Assembly (NCBI RefSeq): GCF_003641205.1
Contig: NZ_CP032762.1
Location: 3,968,001-4,032,000, forward strand
Source of the DNA: Rhodococcus sp. P1Y
Lineage (GTDB): Bacteria; Actinomycetota; Actinomycetes; Mycobacteriales; Mycobacteriaceae
Direction: 5' to 3'
Length of the DNA stretch: 64,000 bases
The notes beneath the pieces were generated by a model. The model saw only the letters and a program-made list of their open reading frames with translations, searched no databases and was not told the DNA's origin. Shown here piece by piece: positions 35,164 through 45,529 of this stretch. Numbering within the stretch: position 1 is the stretch's first letter; every line of letters begins with the position of its first letter. A program made the position numbers and the translations under genes.

Positions 35164-36223
35164 CGGCGGAGTCCTTCTTGCCTGCTTCCGACGCCGTGTC
35201 CTTCTCGGCTACAGCGTCCTTCTCGGCTACGGCGTCCTTCTCGACTGCAGCGTCCTTCTCGACCGCAGAGTCGGTGTCCGCGACCGAGGTCGAATGCTCG
35301 CCGGAGATCCCGGCCTCACCTGCTTCGCCTGGGGCACCGTGTGCGTCCGTCGACACGAGCGAAGCCGGATCCTCGCGGCCCTTCGTCGCCAGCACGAAGT
35401 AGAGAACAGCGAGCACGAACACGATGGCGGATGTAAAGCTGTTGACGCGGATGCCTGCGATGTGCGTGGCGTAGTCGTCGCGAAGCAGCTCGACCCAGAA
35501 TCTGCCCGCGCAGTATCCAGCGACGTAGAGCGCGAACAATCGGCCGTGGCCGATTGTGAACTTGCGATCGACGATCACAAGCAAGACGACGACAGCGAGA
35601 CTCCACAGAAGTTCGTACAGGAAAGTCGGATGAACGACCTTCTCCAGGACTCCGGACGACACGCCGGCAAGCGGATCGATGCGTCCGGCGTCGTTAACCC
35701 GCTCGTAGATTTCGAGGCCCCACGCAACGGTTGTGTCCCGGCCGTACAACTCTTGATTGAAGTAGTTGCCGATTCGGCCGATAGCCTGAGCCAGCAGAAT
35801 GGGCGGGCCGACGGCATCTCCGAACGCGGGCAACGGAATTCCGCGTCGTCGGCATGCTATCCAGGCCCCGACACCGCCCAGCAGCACAGCACCCCAGATA
35901 CCGAGGCCGCCCTCCCACACCTTCAGAGCGCGGATCGGGTCACCGCCCGGTCCGAAGTAGGTGCTCCAGTCGGTTGCCACGTGATACAGACGTCCACCGA
36001 GCAAGCCGAACGGAACTGCCCAGACCGCGACGTCGAGGACCGTACCTTTGGTACCACCGCGCGAAACCCATCGCCGGTCGCCCCACACGATGGCCACGAC
36101 AATGCCGACGATGATGAACAGCGCATACGCGCGAAGAGCGATAGGACCGACGTACCAGACGCCCTGAGGAGGGCTTGGAATGTATGCGAGAACAGCGGAC
36201 GACGACGAGACTCCGGGGATCAC
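35156..36223 (-). CDS. lgt: Prolipoprotein diacylglyceryl transferase
   Basis: 355-aa membrane enzyme that attaches diacylglycerol to the lipobox Cys of prolipoproteins. Seven-helix topology; signature GRIGNYFNQELYGRDTT, plus the EGGLGIWGAVLLGG and HPTFLYELLW motifs. After the last helix (ending VLYFVLATKGRED) comes a hydrophilic tail of about 65 residues ending in imperfect six-residue repeats of the EKDAVA type, encoded by an 18-bp tandem DNA repeat around 35190-35275. The GTG start overlaps the trpA stop as GTGA, as in other actinobacterial trp-lgt operons. Confidence 0.95.
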   Translation of the reverse strand: MIPGVSSSSAVLAYIPSPPQGVWYVGPIALRAYALFIIVGIVVAIVWGDRRWVSRGGTKGTVLDVAVWAVPFGLLGGRLYHVATDWSTYFGPGGDPIRALKVWEGGLGIWGAVLLGGVGAWIACRRRGIPLPAFGDAVGPPILLAQAIGRIGNYFNQELYGRDTTVAWGLEIYERVNDAGRIDPLAGVSSGVLEKVVHPTFLYELLWSLAVVVLLVIVDRKFTIGHGRLFALYVAGYCAGRFWVELLRDDYATHIAGIRVNSFTSAIVFVLAVLYFVLATKGREDPASLVSTDAHGAPGEAGEAGISGEHSTSVADTDSAVEKDAAVEKDAVAEKDAVAEKDTASEAGKKDSAGG

Positions 36224-37023
36224 GACGCCACGTTAGCGGATCGGACGCCGTCGGCGAGCTCTTGCGTCAGCTTCGCAACAGCGTCCAGACCTGTGTCGAC
36301 TGCACTGACCAGCGCCGAACCCACGATGACCGCGTCGGCGTACCGAGCAATCTCGGCAGCCTGGGCACCCGACCGAACGCCGAGGCCGACTCCCACCGGA
36401 ATGTCGGAGTGCCGACGAATGCGAGCGGTCAACTCGGGGGCAGCGGAAGAGACAGCGTCCCGCGCACCGGTGACGCCCATTGTCGATGCGGCATAGACGA
36501 ATCCGCGACTCGCGGCGACGGTACTGGCGATGCGTTCTTCCGTCGAGGACGGTGCCACGAGAAAAATTCGGTCGAGGTCGTGCTCGTCCGACGCCGTGAT
36601 CCACTCTCCCGCTTCGTCTGGAATGAGGTCGGGGGTGATGATGCCGAGACCGCCTGCACCCGCGAGGTCGCGTGCGAACGCGTCGACTCCATAGCGCATG
36701 ACAAGGTTCCAGTAGGTCATGACCACTGCCTTGCCGCCTGCGGCGGACACCTTCTCGACGACGGTGAAGACGTCCTTCACCCGCGCGCCTGCGCGAAGGG
36801 CGGTATCGGCCGCAGCCTGGATGGTCGGTCCGTCCATCACCGGATCGGAATAGGGAATTCCGACCTCGACTATGTCGCACCCGTTCGACACCATGGTCTC
36901 GAACACCTCGACCGATTTCGAGACCGTGGGGAATCCGGCAGGTAGGTACCCGACGAGTGCCGCACGGTTCTCGGCCCGGCAGGCCTCGAACGTCGCGGCG
37001 AGCCTGGAACGTCGCTCGGTCAT
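36220..37023 (-). CDS. trpA: Tryptophan synthase alpha chain
   Basis: 267-aa TIM-barrel subunit that cleaves indole-3-glycerol phosphate to indole. Catalytic Glu is in [20 protein letters not shown], catalytic Asp in the [17 protein letters not shown] region, and the phosphate loop in [19 protein letters not shown] 37023 overlaps the trpB stop (ATGA), which fits channelling of indole to TrpB. It is followed by lgt, also overlapping. Confidence 0.96.
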   Translation of the reverse strand: MTERRSRLAATFEACRAENRAALVGYLPAGFPTVSKSVEVFETMVSNGCDIVEVGIPYSDPVMDGPTIQAAADTALRAGARVKDVFTVVEKVSAAGGKAVVMTYWNLVMRYGVDAFARDLAGAGGLGIITPDLIPDEAGEWITASDEHDLDRIFLVAPSSTEERIASTVAASRGFVYAASTMGVTGARDAVSSAAPELTARIRRHSDIPVGVGLGVRSGAQAAEIARYADAVIVGSALVSAVDTGLDAVAKLTQELADGVRSANVAS

Positions 37024-38378
37024 GCCTGTTCCACCCTCTCGGTCTCGGTCTGCTCGCTGTCGTCCTTGTCCGGATCGCCTTCGACGGCGTCGACGTGCGC
37101 CTCACCGTCCCCGTCCACGAGTCCGAACCACTCGGCTGCAGTGTCCACATCCTTGTCGCCGCGACCCGAGAGGTTGACGAGGATGATGGCGCCGGCGCCC
37201 AGCTCTTGCCCCAGCTTCAACGCACCCGCGATGGCGTGTGCCGACTCGATGGCCGGGATGATGCCCTCGGTCCGGCTCAGCAGGCGGAACGCGTCCATCG
37301 CCTCGGTGTCGGTGATTCCCCGGTACTCGGCGCGACCGATGTCGTTGAGGTAGGAATGTTCCGGTCCGACGCCCGGATAGTCCAAACCGGCTGATATCGA
37401 ATGAGATTCGACCGTTTGGCCGTCCTCGTCCTGCAGCAAGTACGAGTAGGTTCCGTGCAGCGTTCCCGGCGAACCGCCGCTGATGGTCGCTGCATGCCGA
37501 CCTGTGTCGACGCCGTCGCCTGCGGCTTCGAACCCGATCAATCGCACCGACGGATCGTCGATGAACGCGTGGAAGATGCCGATGGCGTTCGATCCGCCGC
37601 CGACACACGCTGCGATCGCATCGGGGAGACGACCGGTCGATGCTTGAACCTGTTGGCGCGCTTCGAGTCCGATGATCCGCTGGAAATCGCGCACCATGGC
37701 TGGGAAGGGATGCGGGCCTGCGACGGTACCGAAACAGTAGTAAGTGTTGTCGGCGTGTGCGACCCAATCGCGGAGAGCTTCGTTGATCGCATCCTTGAGC
37801 GTGCGCGAACCGGATTTCACTGCGACGACGGAAGACCCGAGCAAACGCATACGAGCAACGTTCAGCGCCTGGCGTTCGGTGTCCACCTCGCCCATGTAGA
37901 CGACACACTCGAGACCCAGCAGCGCGCAGGCCGTTGCGGTCGCGACTCCATGCTGACCCGCACCGGTCTCGGCGATAATTCGCGTCTTACCCATTCGCTT
38001 GGCCAACAGGACCTGCCCGAGGACATTGTTGATCTTGTGAGAACCGGTGTGGTTGAGGTCTTCTCGCTTGAGCAGGATTCGCGCACCACCCGCGTACTCC
38101 GACAGTCGCGTAGCTTCGAACACCGGGGAAGGTCGGCCGGTGTAGTCGCGCTGGAGGCGATCGAGTTCGGAGAGGAATTCGTTGTCCCCGCGCACCTTGT
38201 CGTACTCGGCGGTGACTTCTTCGATCACGCCCATCAGCGCCTCGGGCACGAACCGGCCGCCGTACACACCGAAATGGCCGCCGACATCGGGATCGTGTTG
38301 ACTGCGATCGGTCAGTCCGAAGCTGGACTGAGGTAGATCGCCGCCCTTGAAACGGGGACTCGATAGCTCGCTGCTCAC
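37020..38378 (-). CDS. trpB: Tryptophan synthase beta chain
   Basis: 452-aa PLP enzyme that condenses indole with serine. The PLP lysine is in [15 protein letters not shown], the phosphate-binding region in [15 protein letters not shown], and [12 protein letters not shown] is near the C-terminus. Compared with the usual 400 aa it has an N-terminal extension of about 30 and an acidic C-terminal tail of about 35 residues. The GTG at 38378 was chosen because the upstream open frame (to 38612) is not protein-like. There is a 76-nt gap to trpC. Confidence 0.95.
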   Translation of the reverse strand: MSSELSSPRFKGGDLPQSSFGLTDRSQHDPDVGGHFGVYGGRFVPEALMGVIEEVTAEYDKVRGDNEFLSELDRLQRDYTGRPSPVFEATRLSEYAGGARILLKREDLNHTGSHKINNVLGQVLLAKRMGKTRIIAETGAGQHGVATATACALLGLECVVYMGEVDTERQALNVARMRLLGSSVVAVKSGSRTLKDAINEALRDWVAHADNTYYCFGTVAGPHPFPAMVRDFQRIIGLEARQQVQASTGRLPDAIAACVGGGSNAIGIFHAFIDDPSVRLIGFEAAGDGVDTGRHAATISGGSPGTLHGTYSYLLQDEDGQTVESHSISAGLDYPGVGPEHSYLNDIGRAEYRGITDTEAMDAFRLLSRTEGIIPAIESAHAIAGALKLGQELGAGAIILVNLSGRGDKDVDTAAEWFGLVDGDGEAHVDAVEGDPDKDDSEQTETERVEQA

Positions 38379-38454
38379 CCGACCAGTCTGCCCCAGCAGC
38401 CCTCGACGAGGTCCATCGGGGCCGTCTCTACGCCGAGCGGTGGAGCTGGCTGGT

Positions 38455-39264
38455 TCAGCGTGCAGGTTTGGGGCAGGACGGGTGCGTTCCTGCTGTGACC
38501 AGATCGGATACTGCAGTTCGGGGGTCACCACTGGTGACCAGGCCCTCACCGACCAGAACGGCGTCAGCGCCTGCTCCGGCGTAGGCCAGTAGGTCAGCGG
38601 TTCCACGTACACCGGATTCGGCTACGCGAATCACTTCGCTGGGCAGACCCGGAGCGATACGGCCGAAGCTGTCTCGGTCGATTTCCAGAGTCTTGAGGTT
38701 GCGGGCGTTGATTCCGATCACGCTCGCACCGGCTTCGAGGGCGCGATCGGCCTCGGCTTCGGTATGCACCTCCACCAACGCCGTCATCCCCAACGATTCG
38801 GTCCGGTCGAGCAGCGACGCAAGCGCGTGCTGCTCGAGGGCTGCGACGATCAGCAGAATGACGTCCGCGCCATGTGCTCGCGCTTCGTGAATCTGGTACG
38901 GCCCGACGATGAAGTCCTTGCGCAGAACCGGGATGCTCACGGCCTTGCGGACGGCATCGAGATCGGCGAGCGATCCGTTGAAGCGTCGCTCCTCGGTGAG
39001 AACGCTGATGATTCGAGCACCGCCCTGCTCGTACGCCTGGGCCAAAGTGGCCGGATCACCGATCTCGGCAAGTGCACCCTTGGACGGACTCGCTCGCTTG
39101 ACCTCGGCGATGACGCCGATGCCGTCCTCGTGGAGTGCTGCGGTTGCATTGAGCGGTGCGGACGCTTTCGCGGCGGCGGCCTTCACCGTCGCGAAGTCGA
39201 TCAGCGCTTCGCGCGCAGCGACGTCGGCTCGCACACCGTCCAGAATCGAATCGAGAACTGTCAT
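38455..39264 (-). CDS. trpC: Indole-3-glycerol phosphate synthase
   Basis: 269-aa TIM-barrel enzyme. Signature residues are in [19 protein letters not shown] (catalytic Lys), [35 protein letters not shown] and [15 protein letters not shown]. The ATG at 39264 was chosen; AAAGGA is 12 nt upstream. It is monofunctional (no TrpF fusion). It sits between the Trp-associated membrane protein and trpB, as in mycobacteria. Confidence 0.96.
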   Translation of the reverse strand: MTVLDSILDGVRADVAAREALIDFATVKAAAAKASAPLNATAALHEDGIGVIAEVKRASPSKGALAEIGDPATLAQAYEQGGARIISVLTEERRFNGSLADLDAVRKAVSIPVLRKDFIVGPYQIHEARAHGADVILLIVAALEQHALASLLDRTESLGMTALVEVHTEAEADRALEAGASVIGINARNLKTLEIDRDSFGRIAPGLPSEVIRVAESGVRGTADLLAYAGAGADAVLVGEGLVTSGDPRTAVSDLVTAGTHPSCPKPAR

Positions 39265-39343
39265 GGTGACCCGAGTCCTTTCCCATCGGTGACCTGATGT
39301 GAGAAAACTCATTTCAGGTCTTGCCCTAGCGTAGTGGGCGGTT

Positions 39344-40018
39344 TCAGTCTTCTGATTTTCGGGTGCCCGACGGGTCGGTGGGGTCCTCTCCCGCATCGAG
39401 TGCGTCCCACAGCATTCGCTCGGTCAAGTCGTCCCCCTCACCGTTTTCCTCGGCACGCTCCGACGCGGTCCTGGTACGTCGGACGACTTCGTCGCGACGC
39501 GTAGCTGGTGCGTCGTATTTGGAAGACAGTACCTTCCGCGCGGTTGGTTTCCGCACCAGCACCACGGCGGCGGCCAGTGCGCACACCGAGCCGATCAGGG
39601 CGAGGATTGCAGGCAGGACATAGGTCTGCGTCGCCACGACTTCGGCCCTGCCCGGCAACTCCGCGAGTTCGGCCGCCTTCACGTACGACACCTCGCCCCA
39701 CAACGCCTGTACCGCAGGAACACCGGCTCCTACCGCCACGAGTCCGACGAGCACGGCGAGCACACGAGACGCCCATCCCCGCACTGCGAAGGACGCCGCC
39801 ACGGCGGCCACCAATGCCAGCGCGAGCGGCGTCGATGCAGCCGCCCACGAACTCCCCACGAGATCGACCGAGCGCTCCTCGCCGAGGCCGTCGGAAGACG
39901 TGACTCCGACCCATGTCATTCGGCTACTTCCCCACAGACACACCGCGCCTCCGAGTAGCAAAGCCACACCGACTGCGCTACTTCGCGATCGGCGAGCGGG
40001 CGGCGCGTCGGTGGTCAC
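39344..40018 (-). CDS. Trp biosynthesis-associated membrane protein (TIGR02234 family)
   Basis: 224 aa with four membrane helices ([75 protein letters not shown]) and a hydrophilic, acidic C-terminal tail of about 65 residues. The position, directly after trpE with a GTGA overlap and before trpC, and the helix pattern match the actinobacterial family always found in trp operons (Rv1610-like). The biochemical role is unknown; a transport or stress role has not been established to my knowledge. Confidence 0.88.
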   Translation of the reverse strand: MTTDAPPARRSRSSAVGVALLLGGAVCLWGSSRMTWVGVTSSDGLGEERSVDLVGSSWAAASTPLALALVAAVAASFAVRGWASRVLAVLVGLVAVGAGVPAVQALWGEVSYVKAAELAELPGRAEVVATQTYVLPAILALIGSVCALAAAVVLVRKPTARKVLSSKYDAPATRRDEVVRRTRTASERAEENGEGDDLTERMLWDALDAGEDPTDPSGTRKSED

Positions 40019-41580
40019 CGGTCGCCGACCGTGCGCAGAGATTCGGCGGCGGCCACTGCTCCGAGAACGGCCATCGCCTTGTTCCTGGCTTCTGTGTCCT
40101 CGTATTCGGCCACCGAATCGGCAACCACGCCCGCACCGGCTTGAACGTAGGCAGTGCCGTCCTTCATCAACGCCGTCCTGATGGCAATGGCAGTGTCGGC
40201 GTCGCCGGAAAAATCGAGATACCCGACGATTCCGCCGTACACACCGCGCCTAGTCGGCTCCAGTTCGTCGATCAGTTCCATCGCTCGAACCTTCGGAGCG
40301 CCCGACAGCGTGCCCGCGGGAAAGCATGCCTTGACCGCGTCCAGCGCGTGTTTGCCCTCCGCCAGCGTTCCTGTGACGGTCGACACCAGGTGCATCACAT
40401 GGCTGTACCGCTCGATGTGCCGGTAGTCGCTGACCCTGACCGTCCCCGGTGTACAGACCCGCCCGAGATCGTTTCGGCCGAGATCGACCAGCATCAGATG
40501 CTCGGCATTCTCTTTTTCGTCCGCGAGAAGGTCCTTCTCGAGCAGAACGTCCTCTTCTTCCGAGGTACCTCTCCATCGCGTACCAGCGATCGGATGGGTT
40601 TTCGCGACACCGTCGACGACCGTCACCAGGGCTTCTGGGCTCGACCCCACGATGGAGAACGCAGTTTCCCCGTCGGGGCCCGGAACATGCAGCAGGTACA
40701 TGTACGGACTCGGGTTCGATGCACGGAGCATTCGGTAGACGTCCAACGGAGACGCGTCGGTGTCCATCTCGAAACGCTGCGACAGAACAACCTGAAACGC
40801 CTCGCCCGCCTCGATCTCTTCGACGAGTCGATCGACGTCCGCGCCGAATCCTTCGGAGGTGCGCTGACGGCGATACTTCGGGGTCGGTTTGGTCATCGTG
40901 GAGACAGTCGAAGCAGCAGGTGCCGCCAGATCGGAGCACATCCGGTCGAGCCTGCGTACTGCGTCGTCGTACGCCTCGTCGACACGGTCGTCCGTGCCGT
41001 CCCAGTTGACGGCATTGGCGATGAGCGTGATGGCGCCTTCGTGGTGGTCGACGGCGGCGAGATCGGTGGCCAACAACATCACCATCTCGGGGACCTGGAG
41101 GTCGTCCTGGGCGTGCTCCGGCAACGTCTCGATGCGGCGAACAGCGTCGTAACCCATGTAGCCGACCATTCCCCCGGTAAGAGGGGGCAGGTCCGGCAGC
41201 CGCTCGGAGCGCAGCAGCTCCAGAGTGCGGCCCAACACGTCGAGTGGATTGCCACCGGTCGGCACTCCTGCCGGCACGTTGCCCCGCCAGATCGCCTCAC
41301 CGTCGTGAGTCGTCAGTGCGGCCGGCGTGCCGGCTCCGATGAACGACCATCTGGACCAGGACCGTCCGTTCTCGGCCGACTCCAGCAGGAACGTCCCGGG
41401 ACGATCGCCACCGAGCTTCCGGTACGCGGACAACGGTGTCTCGGAATCCGCAAGCACCTTGCGAACGACAGGGACGACGCGGTGCTCCGCGGCAAGTGCT
41501 CTGAATACTTCGCGGCTGGTGGTGAATTCCGAGTCGCCGCTCGACGTTGCTCCGGGCAGGGTGGTTGTCTCGCCATGCAT
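40015..41580 (-). CDS. trpE: Anthranilate synthase component I
   Basis: 521-aa chorismate-using enzyme, first step of Trp synthesis. The feedback-inhibition element LLES is present near residue 66, and the chorismate-binding domain is recognised by [48 protein letters not shown] and [20 protein letters not shown]. The glutaminase partner (TrpG) is not in the window. ATG at 41580. It is divergent from the peroxiredoxin gene, with an 18-nt palindrome in the 79-nt gap. Confidence 0.95.
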   Translation of the reverse strand: MHGETTTLPGATSSGDSEFTTSREVFRALAAEHRVVPVVRKVLADSETPLSAYRKLGGDRPGTFLLESAENGRSWSRWSFIGAGTPAALTTHDGEAIWRGNVPAGVPTGGNPLDVLGRTLELLRSERLPDLPPLTGGMVGYMGYDAVRRIETLPEHAQDDLQVPEMVMLLATDLAAVDHHEGAITLIANAVNWDGTDDRVDEAYDDAVRRLDRMCSDLAAPAASTVSTMTKPTPKYRRQRTSEGFGADVDRLVEEIEAGEAFQVVLSQRFEMDTDASPLDVYRMLRASNPSPYMYLLHVPGPDGETAFSIVGSSPEALVTVVDGVAKTHPIAGTRWRGTSEEEDVLLEKDLLADEKENAEHLMLVDLGRNDLGRVCTPGTVRVSDYRHIERYSHVMHLVSTVTGTLAEGKHALDAVKACFPAGTLSGAPKVRAMELIDELEPTRRGVYGGIVGYLDFSGDADTAIAIRTALMKDGTAYVQAGAGVVADSVAEYEDTEARNKAMAVLGAVAAAESLRTVGDR

Positions 41581-41596
41581 GGGCTCATCATCCCAG

Positions 41597-41614
41597 GTGC
41601 CTCACGTGTGGCAC
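41597..41614. promoter_or_regulatory. Palindrome between trpE and the peroxiredoxin gene
   Basis: GTGCC-T-CACGTG-T-GGCAC is an 18-nt inverted repeat, perfect except for one mismatched pair, 17 nt upstream of the trpE ATG. It could be an operator or a leader hairpin of trpE. Nearby, TACCGACCGGTA (41637-41648) is a second short inverted repeat just before the peroxiredoxin ATG. Confidence 0.45.
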
Positions 41615-41659
41615 TGCGCGCGGTGGTCTTGATACTTACCGACCGGTAGCCTCCGAGGA

Positions 41660-42124
41660 ATGAAACCAGGCGATCGCGTCGACAACTTCACCTTGCCCGA
41701 TCAGACCGGCACCCCCCGCTCGCTCGACAGCTTGCTGCAGAACGGCCCGCTCGTGCTCTTCTTCTACCCAGGTGCCCTCACTCCGGGCTGCACCGTCGAG
41801 GCGTGCCACTTCCGCGATCTTGCGTCGGAATTCGCCGAGGTCGGCGCGTCCCGCGCCGGAATCAGCACCGACGACGTCACAAAGCAGGCCGAGTTCGCGG
41901 ACGTGAAGTCCTTCGACTATCCACTTCTGTCGGACACCGATGCCGCCGTCGCTGCACAGTTCGGCGTCAAACGCGGACTGCTCGGCAAACTGTCGCCAGT
42001 CAAGCGGTCGACATTCGTCATCGACTCCGACCGCACTGTCCTCGAAGTCTTCAACAGTGAGTTCAGGTTCGAGGCGCATGCCGATCATGCGCTGAAATTC
42101 TTGCGCGGTCGTTCGACAACGTGA
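41660..42124 (+). CDS. bcpB: Peroxiredoxin (PrxQ/Bcp type)
   Basis: 154-aa thiol peroxidase reducing hydroperoxides with thioredoxin-type donors. The peroxidatic Cys44 and resolving Cys49 are in TPGCTVEACHFRD, the five-residue spacing typical of PrxQ/Bcp. Other family signs are VLFFYPGALTPGC and FPLL-like YPLLSDTD. ATG 41660; TAGCCT ends 7 nt before it, and GAGGA is almost adjacent, so leaderless initiation is likely. The position next to trpE matches mycobacterial bcpB (Rv1608c). Confidence 0.9.
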   Translation: MKPGDRVDNFTLPDQTGTPRSLDSLLQNGPLVLFFYPGALTPGCTVEACHFRDLASEFAEVGASRAGISTDDVTKQAEFADVKSFDYPLLSDTDAAVAAQFGVKRGLLGKLSPVKRSTFVIDSDRTVLEVFNSEFRFEAHADHALKFLRGRSTT

Positions 42125-42235
42125 ATCTGCGCGGGGGATGCGCGCGAAGGTGACTCGAAATGAAACACTGGACGGCACAAGCATGTGGTGACTACAACCA
42201 ACAGTGTGTGTGCTCGAAAGGAAGGCTCCCCCGCA

Positions 42236-42733
42236 ATGGACGAGTCGGCAGAACAACCCGTAACCCACTGGCTCACGGACAACGAGCAGGCGGCATGGCG
42301 ATCTCTCGTCGCCATTCTCACTCGGCTACCTGCTGCCCTCGACACGCAGCTTCAGCGTGACTCATCGCTGACGCACTTCGACTACTTCGTGCTGTCCGGA
42401 CTTTCCGAAGCCCCCGACCGCCGCCTTCAGCTCCGAGACCTGGCGAAATTCGCCAACGCGTCGCTCTCCCGGCTCTCGCACGTGGTGACCAAGCTGGAAA
42501 AGATCGGATGGGTCCGCCGCGAGAGCATCGAGGGCAGCCGCGGCTCGTACGCCGTCCTCACCGACACCGGAATGGAGAAGGTCGTCGAAGCTGCTCCAGG
42601 ACACGTCGAGACCGTCCAAGCTCTGCTCTTCGAAGGACTGGACGAGACCGAGGTGGCTCGGCTCGCAGCATTGAGCTCGGTGATGCTGACCCAACTGGAC
42701 AAGGGCATTGCCGAGGGCACAGGCAAAGCCTGA
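42236..42733 (+). CDS. MarR family transcriptional regulator
   Basis: 165-aa winged-helix regulator. The core is RLQLRDLAKFANASLSRLSH (recognition helix), LEKIGWVRRESIEGSRGSYA (wing) and C-terminal dimerisation helices. The ATG at 42236 was chosen, with AAAGGAAGG upstream; an upstream frame to 42185 is open. Its target is unknown; the upstream peroxiredoxin gene is a candidate. The end of the gene, including its stop codon, is duplicated just downstream. Confidence 0.88.
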   Translation: MDESAEQPVTHWLTDNEQAAWRSLVAILTRLPAALDTQLQRDSSLTHFDYFVLSGLSEAPDRRLQLRDLAKFANASLSRLSHVVTKLEKIGWVRRESIEGSRGSYAVLTDTGMEKVVEAAPGHVETVQALLFEGLDETEVARLAALSSVMLTQLDKGIAEGTGKA

Positions 42734-42765
42734 GGGGAATTGCCGAGGGCACAGGCAAAGCCTGA
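42707..42765. repeat. 27-bp direct duplication covering the marR-type gene's stop codon
   Basis: An identical 27-nt segment (ending AGGCAAAGCCTGA) occurs at 42707-42733 and 42739-42765, a 32-nt period with a 5-nt spacer. The first copy ends exactly on the TGA of the MarR gene; the second lies in the 37-nt gap before the convergent hisI. Confidence 0.9.
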
Positions 42766-42770
42766 AGCGT

Positions 42771-43109
42771 TCAGCTCAACAGGACATCGGCGTCGAAGCA
42801 CGTGTGATCACCGGTGTGGCAGGCCCCGCCCTCCTGGTCGACGACGAGCAGCACGGTGTCGCCGTCGCAGTCCAGCCGAACCTCGTGGACGTACTGCGTG
42901 TGTCCCGAGGTCTCACCCTTGACCCAGTATTCCTGGCGTGAACGCGAGTAGTAGGTGCCCTTCCTGGTCTCCAGTGTCCGGGCCAACGCCTCGTCGTCCA
43001 TCCATGCCACCATCAACACATCCCCGGACGACCGCTCCTGGGCGACGGCGCTGACAAGACCCGCCTCGTTACGTTTGAGACGGGCTGCGATGCCTGGATC
43101 CAGACTCAT
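42771..43109 (-). CDS. hisI: Phosphoribosyl-AMP cyclohydrolase
   Basis: 112-aa zinc/magnesium enzyme, third step of His synthesis. Signatures include [40 protein letters not shown] and the metal ligands [15 protein letters not shown] with CHTGDHTCF. It is monofunctional (no HisE fusion). It is the last gene of the his operon here, 38 nt after hisF. Confidence 0.95.
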   Translation of the reverse strand: MSLDPGIAARLKRNEAGLVSAVAQERSSGDVLMVAWMDDEALARTLETRKGTYYSRSRQEYWVKGETSGHTQYVHEVRLDCDGDTVLLVVDQEGGACHTGDHTCFDADVLLS

Positions 43110-43147
43110 GACGTCCGTTTTACCTCTCGTGTTCGGGCGGGGCCAGT

Positions 43148-43921
43148 TCAGCGGACGACGATGCCGTCGGCGCGCATCGCGTCTTTGACCTGAGCGATGG
43201 TGAGATCACCGAAGTGGAAGACGCTCGCTGCCAGTACGGCATCGGCGCCGGCGGTAACTGCAGGCGGAAAGTGCTCGACGACGCCTGCGCCGCCACTCGC
43301 AATGACCGGAACGTGGACGGCGGCCCGGACCGCCGCGATCATCGGCAGGTCGAAACCTGCCTTCGTACCGTCGGCATCCATCGAATTCAGCAGGATCTCG
43401 CCGACGCCGAGTTCGGCGCCCCGCCGTGCCCACTCGACCGCGTCGATTCCGGTCCCGCGCTTGCCACCGTGTGTGGTGACCTCCCACCCCGACACCGTGT
43501 CCTGTTGGCCGTCGGGCACGGTTCGCGCGTCCACCGACAGAACGATGCACTGCGATCCGAACCGTTCACTGAGTTCGCGGAGCAGTTCGGGCCGCGCAAT
43601 TGCTGCCGTGTTGACGCTGACCTTGTCCGCGCCCGCGCGTAACAACCGATCGACATCTTCCACCGTCCGCACTCCCCCACCGACGGTCAACGGAATAAAC
43701 ACCTGCTCGGCAGTTCGGCTCACGACGTCGAGCATCGTGCCTCGATCGGAGGTCGACGCCGTTACATCGAGGAACGTCAATTCGTCGGCGCCCTGTGCGT
43801 CGTACGCCGCGGCCAGCGCGACCGGATCACCGGCATCGCGCAGATTTTCGAAGTTGACGCCCTTCACGACCCGGCCGGCATCGACGTCGAGGCATGGGAT
43901 GACACGTACGGCGACAGTCAT
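43148..43921 (-). CDS. hisF: Imidazole glycerol phosphate synthase cyclase subunit HisF
   Basis: 257-aa TIM barrel that receives ammonia from HisH. The N-terminal catalytic Asp is in [16 protein letters not shown], the second Asp in [15 protein letters not shown]; phosphate loops are [12 protein letters not shown] and [16 protein letters not shown] 43921 overlaps the upstream impA stop as ATGA. Confidence 0.95.
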   Translation of the reverse strand: MTVAVRVIPCLDVDAGRVVKGVNFENLRDAGDPVALAAAYDAQGADELTFLDVTASTSDRGTMLDVVSRTAEQVFIPLTVGGGVRTVEDVDRLLRAGADKVSVNTAAIARPELLRELSERFGSQCIVLSVDARTVPDGQQDTVSGWEVTTHGGKRGTGIDAVEWARRGAELGVGEILLNSMDADGTKAGFDLPMIAAVRAAVHVPVIASGGAGVVEHFPPAVTAGADAVLAASVFHFGDLTIAQVKDAMRADGIVVR

Positions 43922-44748
43922 CGGACTCGTCCTTCCAGGAAATCGGCGGGATCGCCGAGCTCGGTGATCACGTTCAGCAATTCCTCGTGCACACCTGGCG
44001 ACGCTGCGAGCACCGACCGCGACGCGATGGTCCACGGCTCACCCGTCAGGTCGGTCACGACCCCGCCGGCGGCCTGAACCAGAAGCGCACCCGCGGCGTT
44101 GTCCCAAGCCTGGTGTCCGAACACGACACAACCACCGAGAACACCACTGGCCGTGTAAGCCAGGTCGACGCCGGTGGCACCGTGCATTCGCAGGCGTGAG
44201 GACACTCTCGACAACTCTTCGAGGATCCGCACCCTGTACAGCCCTGGCGTTCGTCCTCGGCTCGCGATGTTGAAGGCACCGAAACCGATCATCGAGTCCG
44301 AGAGCGCGCGGTCGGTCAATCTCGGCAGCGGTTGCCCACCGAGATGAACCGGTCCACCGACTACGGCCGAGAACCGCTGCCCGACAAGCGGCAGCCACGT
44401 CAACCCCAGCACCGGGACACCGTCGTCGAGAAGAGCCAACAGTGTTCCCGCCGAGGGCAGTCCGGCAGAGTAGTTGAACGTCCCGTCGATGGGATCGAGG
44501 ACCCATACCGGACCCGAATCCAGTTCGGGTCCACCGAATTCTTCACCGTGCACAGGGATGCCGGTCTGCGCGAGCAGCTCGCTGCTCAGGCGCTTCTCGA
44601 GTTCGAGATCCACGGCCGTGGCGAAATCGTCGGGACCCTTCTGCACTGCACTCGGTGCACCTACGCCCGCGACGAACCTATCGTGAACACCGTCGAGCAG
44701 GCGGCTGGCAATTTGGAGCAGCCGCTGCGGATCCTCCGGCAGACTCAT
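43918..44748 (-). CDS. impA: Inositol monophosphatase family protein (impA position)
   Basis: 276-aa Li-sensitive Mg-dependent phosphatase fold. The metal-binding region [20 protein letters not shown] and the C-terminal signature [20 protein letters not shown] are clear, and VHGEEFGG supplies the first acidic ligand. In the his operon it may act as inositol phosphatase (for phosphatidylinositol) or as histidinol-phosphate phosphatase, since related enzymes (HisN) do the latter and no other such phosphatase is seen in this operon; the sequence alone does not decide. ATG 44748; 7 nt after priA. Confidence 0.88.
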   Translation of the reverse strand: MSLPEDPQRLLQIASRLLDGVHDRFVAGVGAPSAVQKGPDDFATAVDLELEKRLSSELLAQTGIPVHGEEFGGPELDSGPVWVLDPIDGTFNYSAGLPSAGTLLALLDDGVPVLGLTWLPLVGQRFSAVVGGPVHLGGQPLPRLTDRALSDSMIGFGAFNIASRGRTPGLYRVRILEELSRVSSRLRMHGATGVDLAYTASGVLGGCVVFGHQAWDNAAGALLVQAAGGVVTDLTGEPWTIASRSVLAASPGVHEELLNVITELGDPADFLEGRVR

Positions 44749-44755
44749 TCGGTCG

Positions 44756-45490
44756 CTATTTCGACACTGCTGCGAGCGCGTCCGGCAGCGTGAATCGCCC
44801 CGCATACAGAGCCTTGCCGACGATCGAGCCCTCGACGCCGGCGTCGACAAGTCCAGCAATCGCGCGGAGGTCGTCGATGGTGGACACGCCGCCCGAAGCA
44901 ATCACCGGCTTGTCGGTCTTCTCGCACATCTGCCGCAAGAGGTCCAGATTCGGTCCGGTCAGGGTTCCGTCCTTGGTGACGTCGGTGACGACGTAGCGCG
45001 AGCAGCCGTCGCGTTCTAGCCGTTCGAGCACGTCCCACAGTTCGCCACCGTCGCTCACCCATCCACGTCCGCGAAGACGGTTCTGGCCCTCGACGATCAG
45101 CACATCGAGCCCCACGGCCACGCGGTCCCCGAATTCGCCGATGGCGCGTGAGCACCATTCGGGGTCTTCGAGAGCAGCGGTGCCGAGATTCACTCGTGCA
45201 CATCCGGTTGCGAGCGCGGCACGCAACGACTCGTCGTCACGGATCCCGCCGGACAATTCGACTTTCACGTCCAATTCACCGACGACATCCGCAAGGAGTT
45301 CACGATTGGACCCGCGTCCGAACGCAGCATCGAGATCTACCAGGTGTACCCACTCGGCACCGTCGTTCTGCCACGCGAGGGCTGCATCGCGCGGAGATCC
45401 GTATTTCGTTTCACTCCCCGCCTCTCCTTGAACGAGACGGACAGCTTCGCCACCTGCGACATCGACAGCAGGCAATAAGACCAGGCTCAC
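44756..45490 (-). CDS. priA: PriA, phosphoribosyl isomerase (HisA/TrpF bifunctional)
   Basis: 244-aa TIM barrel that isomerises ProFAR in His synthesis and, in actinobacteria, also phosphoribosyl anthranilate in Trp synthesis. Signatures are [55 protein letters not shown] (the Arg-rich loop of PriA), [16 protein letters not shown] and [13 protein letters not shown]. No trpF gene exists in the trp cluster, which supports the dual role. The GTG start at 45490 follows the small membrane protein gene by 39 nt. Confidence 0.94.
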   Translation of the reverse strand: MSLVLLPAVDVAGGEAVRLVQGEAGSETKYGSPRDAALAWQNDGAEWVHLVDLDAAFGRGSNRELLADVVGELDVKVELSGGIRDDESLRAALATGCARVNLGTAALEDPEWCSRAIGEFGDRVAVGLDVLIVEGQNRLRGRGWVSDGGELWDVLERLERDGCSRYVVTDVTKDGTLTGPNLDLLRQMCEKTDKPVIASGGVSTIDDLRAIAGLVDAGVEGSIVGKALYAGRFTLPDALAAVSK

Positions 45491-45529
45491 GTGCGCTTAT
45501 GCTACTGCCACCGAGCTGGCCGGCGGCGC

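Noticed and set aside
41581..41659. Trp leader peptide / attenuator upstream of trpE
   Set aside because: No short frame with Trp codons followed by alternative hairpins was found.
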